Source of the DNA: Streptomyces flaveolus
Lineage (GTDB): Bacteria; Actinomycetota; Actinomycetes; Streptomycetales; Streptomycetaceae
Assembly: GCF_014648815.1 (NCBI RefSeq)
Contig: NZ_BMRV01000002.1
Location: 310,001 to 374,000, forward strand
Direction of reading: 5' to 3'
DNA length: 64,000 bases
Position 1 is the first letter of the stretch. Each line of letters opens with the position of its first letter. Shown here in pieces: positions 62,939-64,000 of the stretch. Below the pieces are notes generated by a model. It searched no databases and was not told the DNA's origin. It saw nothing but the letters and a program-made list of their open reading frames with translations. The position numbers and the translations under genes are program-made.

Positions 62939-64000
62939 CTACTGCTCGCGCCGGTCGTTGTCCGGGAACAGCGGGTCCTCCGGCTCCGTGGACACCCCGC
63001 CCGTCGGCGGCTGGGTCGACGGGCTGTTGGACGGGGACATCGACGGGGACTCCTCCGGCTCCTCGGTCGTCGGCTCCTCGGTCGGCTCCTCGGTCGTCGG
63101 CTCCTCGGTCGGCGTCTCCTCGGCCGTCTCCTCCTCCGAGGGCGACTCGGACGGCGACTCGCTGACCGTGGGCGAGGTGGTGGGCTGCACCGCGGCGCCC
63201 TGCTTGGTCTCCAGGTCGAACTCGGCGACGTCCGTCATCACGCCGAAGGTGTACGCGGCCCAGATCTGCGCCGGGAAGCCACCGCCGTTGACGCGGGGCT
63301 GGCCGCCCGCCTCGTACATCGGTACCTGGGCGAAGGTCTTAGAGTCCTCGCCGAACAGGCCCACGGAGGTGACCAGGCCGGGCGTGAAGCCGGTGAACCA
63401 GGCCGACTTGTTGTTGTCGGACGTACCGGTCTTGCCGGCCACCTGCTGGCCGTCGCGCATCGGGTTGTCGCGCACGGACTTCTTGGCCGTACCGTCGTCG
63501 ACCACGCCGGTCAGCACGGACGTCACCGTGTCGGCGGCCTCGCGGCTGATGACCTGGTCGCCGATCGGGTCGGGGAACTCGACCTTGCGGGAGTTGTGCT
63601 CGACCGACTTCACGACGGCCGGGGTGACCTTCTTGCCGTGGTTGTCGAGGGTGGCGTAGACGCCGGCCATCTCCAGCGGGCTCGCGCCCATACTGCCCAG
63701 CGTCTGCGCGGGGACGGCCTCCATGCCCTCGGTCTCCATGCCGAGCTTGCCGGCCACGTCCACGACCTCGGACATGCCGACGTCGACGCCCATCTGCGCG
63801 AAGACGGAGTTGACCGACTTGTTCATCGCCTCCTGGACGTCGATGGGGCCGTAGTCGGCGTCGTCCTCGTTCTCGGGGGCGAAGCCGACCTCCTGGCCGC
63901 CGTCCACCACGGGGCGCTTGCTCGTGCCGTCGTACATGGTGTTCGCCGTGATCGGCACGCCGTCCTGCGTCTCGGCGTCCTCGTCCACGGCGGCGGCGAG
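62939..64000 (-). CDS. Class A penicillin-binding protein, C-terminal transpeptidase part (N-terminus beyond window)
   Basis: Membrane-anchored peptidoglycan synthase; only the last 350 or so residues are visible. The transpeptidase domain shows the SxN motif in MNKSVNSVFAQMGVDVG and the KTG motif in VAGKTGTSDNNKSAWFTGF; the catalytic SxxK and the glycosyltransferase domain lie beyond base 64000. After the domain comes an extracellular tail rich in Thr, Glu, Pro and Ser, about 90 residues, with short repeats. Typical of Streptomyces PBPs. Confidence 0.92.
   Translation of the reverse strand, partial: LAAAVDEDAETQDGVPITANTMYDGTSKRPVVDGGQEVGFAPENEDDADYGPIDVQEAMNKSVNSVFAQMGVDVGMSEVVDVAGKLGMETEGMEAVPAQTLGSMGASPLEMAGVYATLDNHGKKVTPAVVKSVEHNSRKVEFPDPIGDQVISREAADTVTSVLTGVVDDGTAKKSVRDNPMRDGQQVAGKTGTSDNNKSAWFTGFTPGLVTSVGLFGEDSKTFAQVPMYEAGGQPRVNGGGFPAQIWAAYTFGVMTDVAEFDLETKQGAAVQPTTSPTVSESPSESPSEEETAEETPTEEPTTEEPTEEPTTEEPEESPSMSPSNSPSTQPPTGGVSTEPEDPLFPDNDRREQ
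63057..63125 (-). repeat. Short tandem repeats in the PBP tail
   Basis: Imperfect 27-base units (GGCTCCTCGGTCGTC / GGCTCCTCGGTC) encode TTEEPTEEP repeats in the low-complexity extracellular tail. Such tracts change length easily by slippage. Confidence 0.8.

Overview
The window is a high-GC actinobacterial chromosome segment, almost certainly from a Streptomyces. The signs are strong G/C bias at third codon positions, many GTG starts, AGGAGG-type ribosome sites, several apparently leaderless genes, a WhiB-family regulator, SpoIIE-type phosphatases, a polyphosphate glucokinase, and a bldK-like peptide importer beside typA. The order bldK - typA - sdh-like genes on the left and ychF - ppgK - ispH - xseAB - glpX - wbl - fumarases on the right matches, from memory, the S. 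coelicolor region around SCO5116 down to SCO5040.

Layout. 1-10.2 kb (minus strand): a bldKA-BldKB-BldKC-BldKD-like oligopeptide ABC operon (cut at base 1), the GTPase TypA with a perfect terminator, and a large family-5 solute-binding lipoprotein. 10.5-14.3 kb (plus): a small conserved protein and a membrane / flavoprotein / iron-sulfur succinate dehydrogenase-fumarate reductase operon. 14.4-23.3 kb (minus): a GH18-like membrane protein, a PAS-GAF-SpoIIE-ATPase phosphatase, an RsbW-like ATPase, a Nudix hydrolase, a small SPOR-like protein, a GntR regulator, a septum-formation-type membrane protein and an SDR. A LysR gene diverges from the SDR.

Accessory interval, about 24.4-44.7 kb. (a) 25.2-36.8 kb is a beta-mannan utilisation locus: secreted GH5 mannanase with two CBM10 modules, mannose-6-phosphate isomerase, ROK sugar kinase, LacI regulator, GH2 beta-mannosidase, and a sugar-binding lipoprotein with two permeases but no ATPase. 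Two repeated operator-like motifs tie it together: TGAACCGGTA-type sites overlapping the two divergent promoters and upstream of the isomerase, and GACAACGTTGTC-type palindromes before the mannanase and the kinase. (b) 37.1-41.1 kb is a compositionally different two-gene operon, a 1073-residue STAND-like P-loop protein and a 259-residue helical partner, translationally coupled. It is my best candidate for an undescribed (probably anti-phage) system. (c) 41.3-44.7 kb holds a frameshifted methyltransferase remnant, a TetR regulator with two operators, an HSL-type hydrolase, a small membrane protein and a ProC-like reductase.

44.8-64 kb returns to core genes: ychF, a DUF6542 protein, ppgK, ispH, an APC permease, xseA-xseB, DUF4287, a RutE-like nitroreductase, a DUF4245 protein, glpX, a WhiB-like gene, a DUF1707 protein, adjacent class I and class II fumarases, a DUF402 protein, a GAF-SpoIIE-ATPase regulator, and the C-terminal part of a class A penicillin-binding protein cut by the window end. 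I saw no rRNA, tRNA, CRISPR array or intact insertion sequence.
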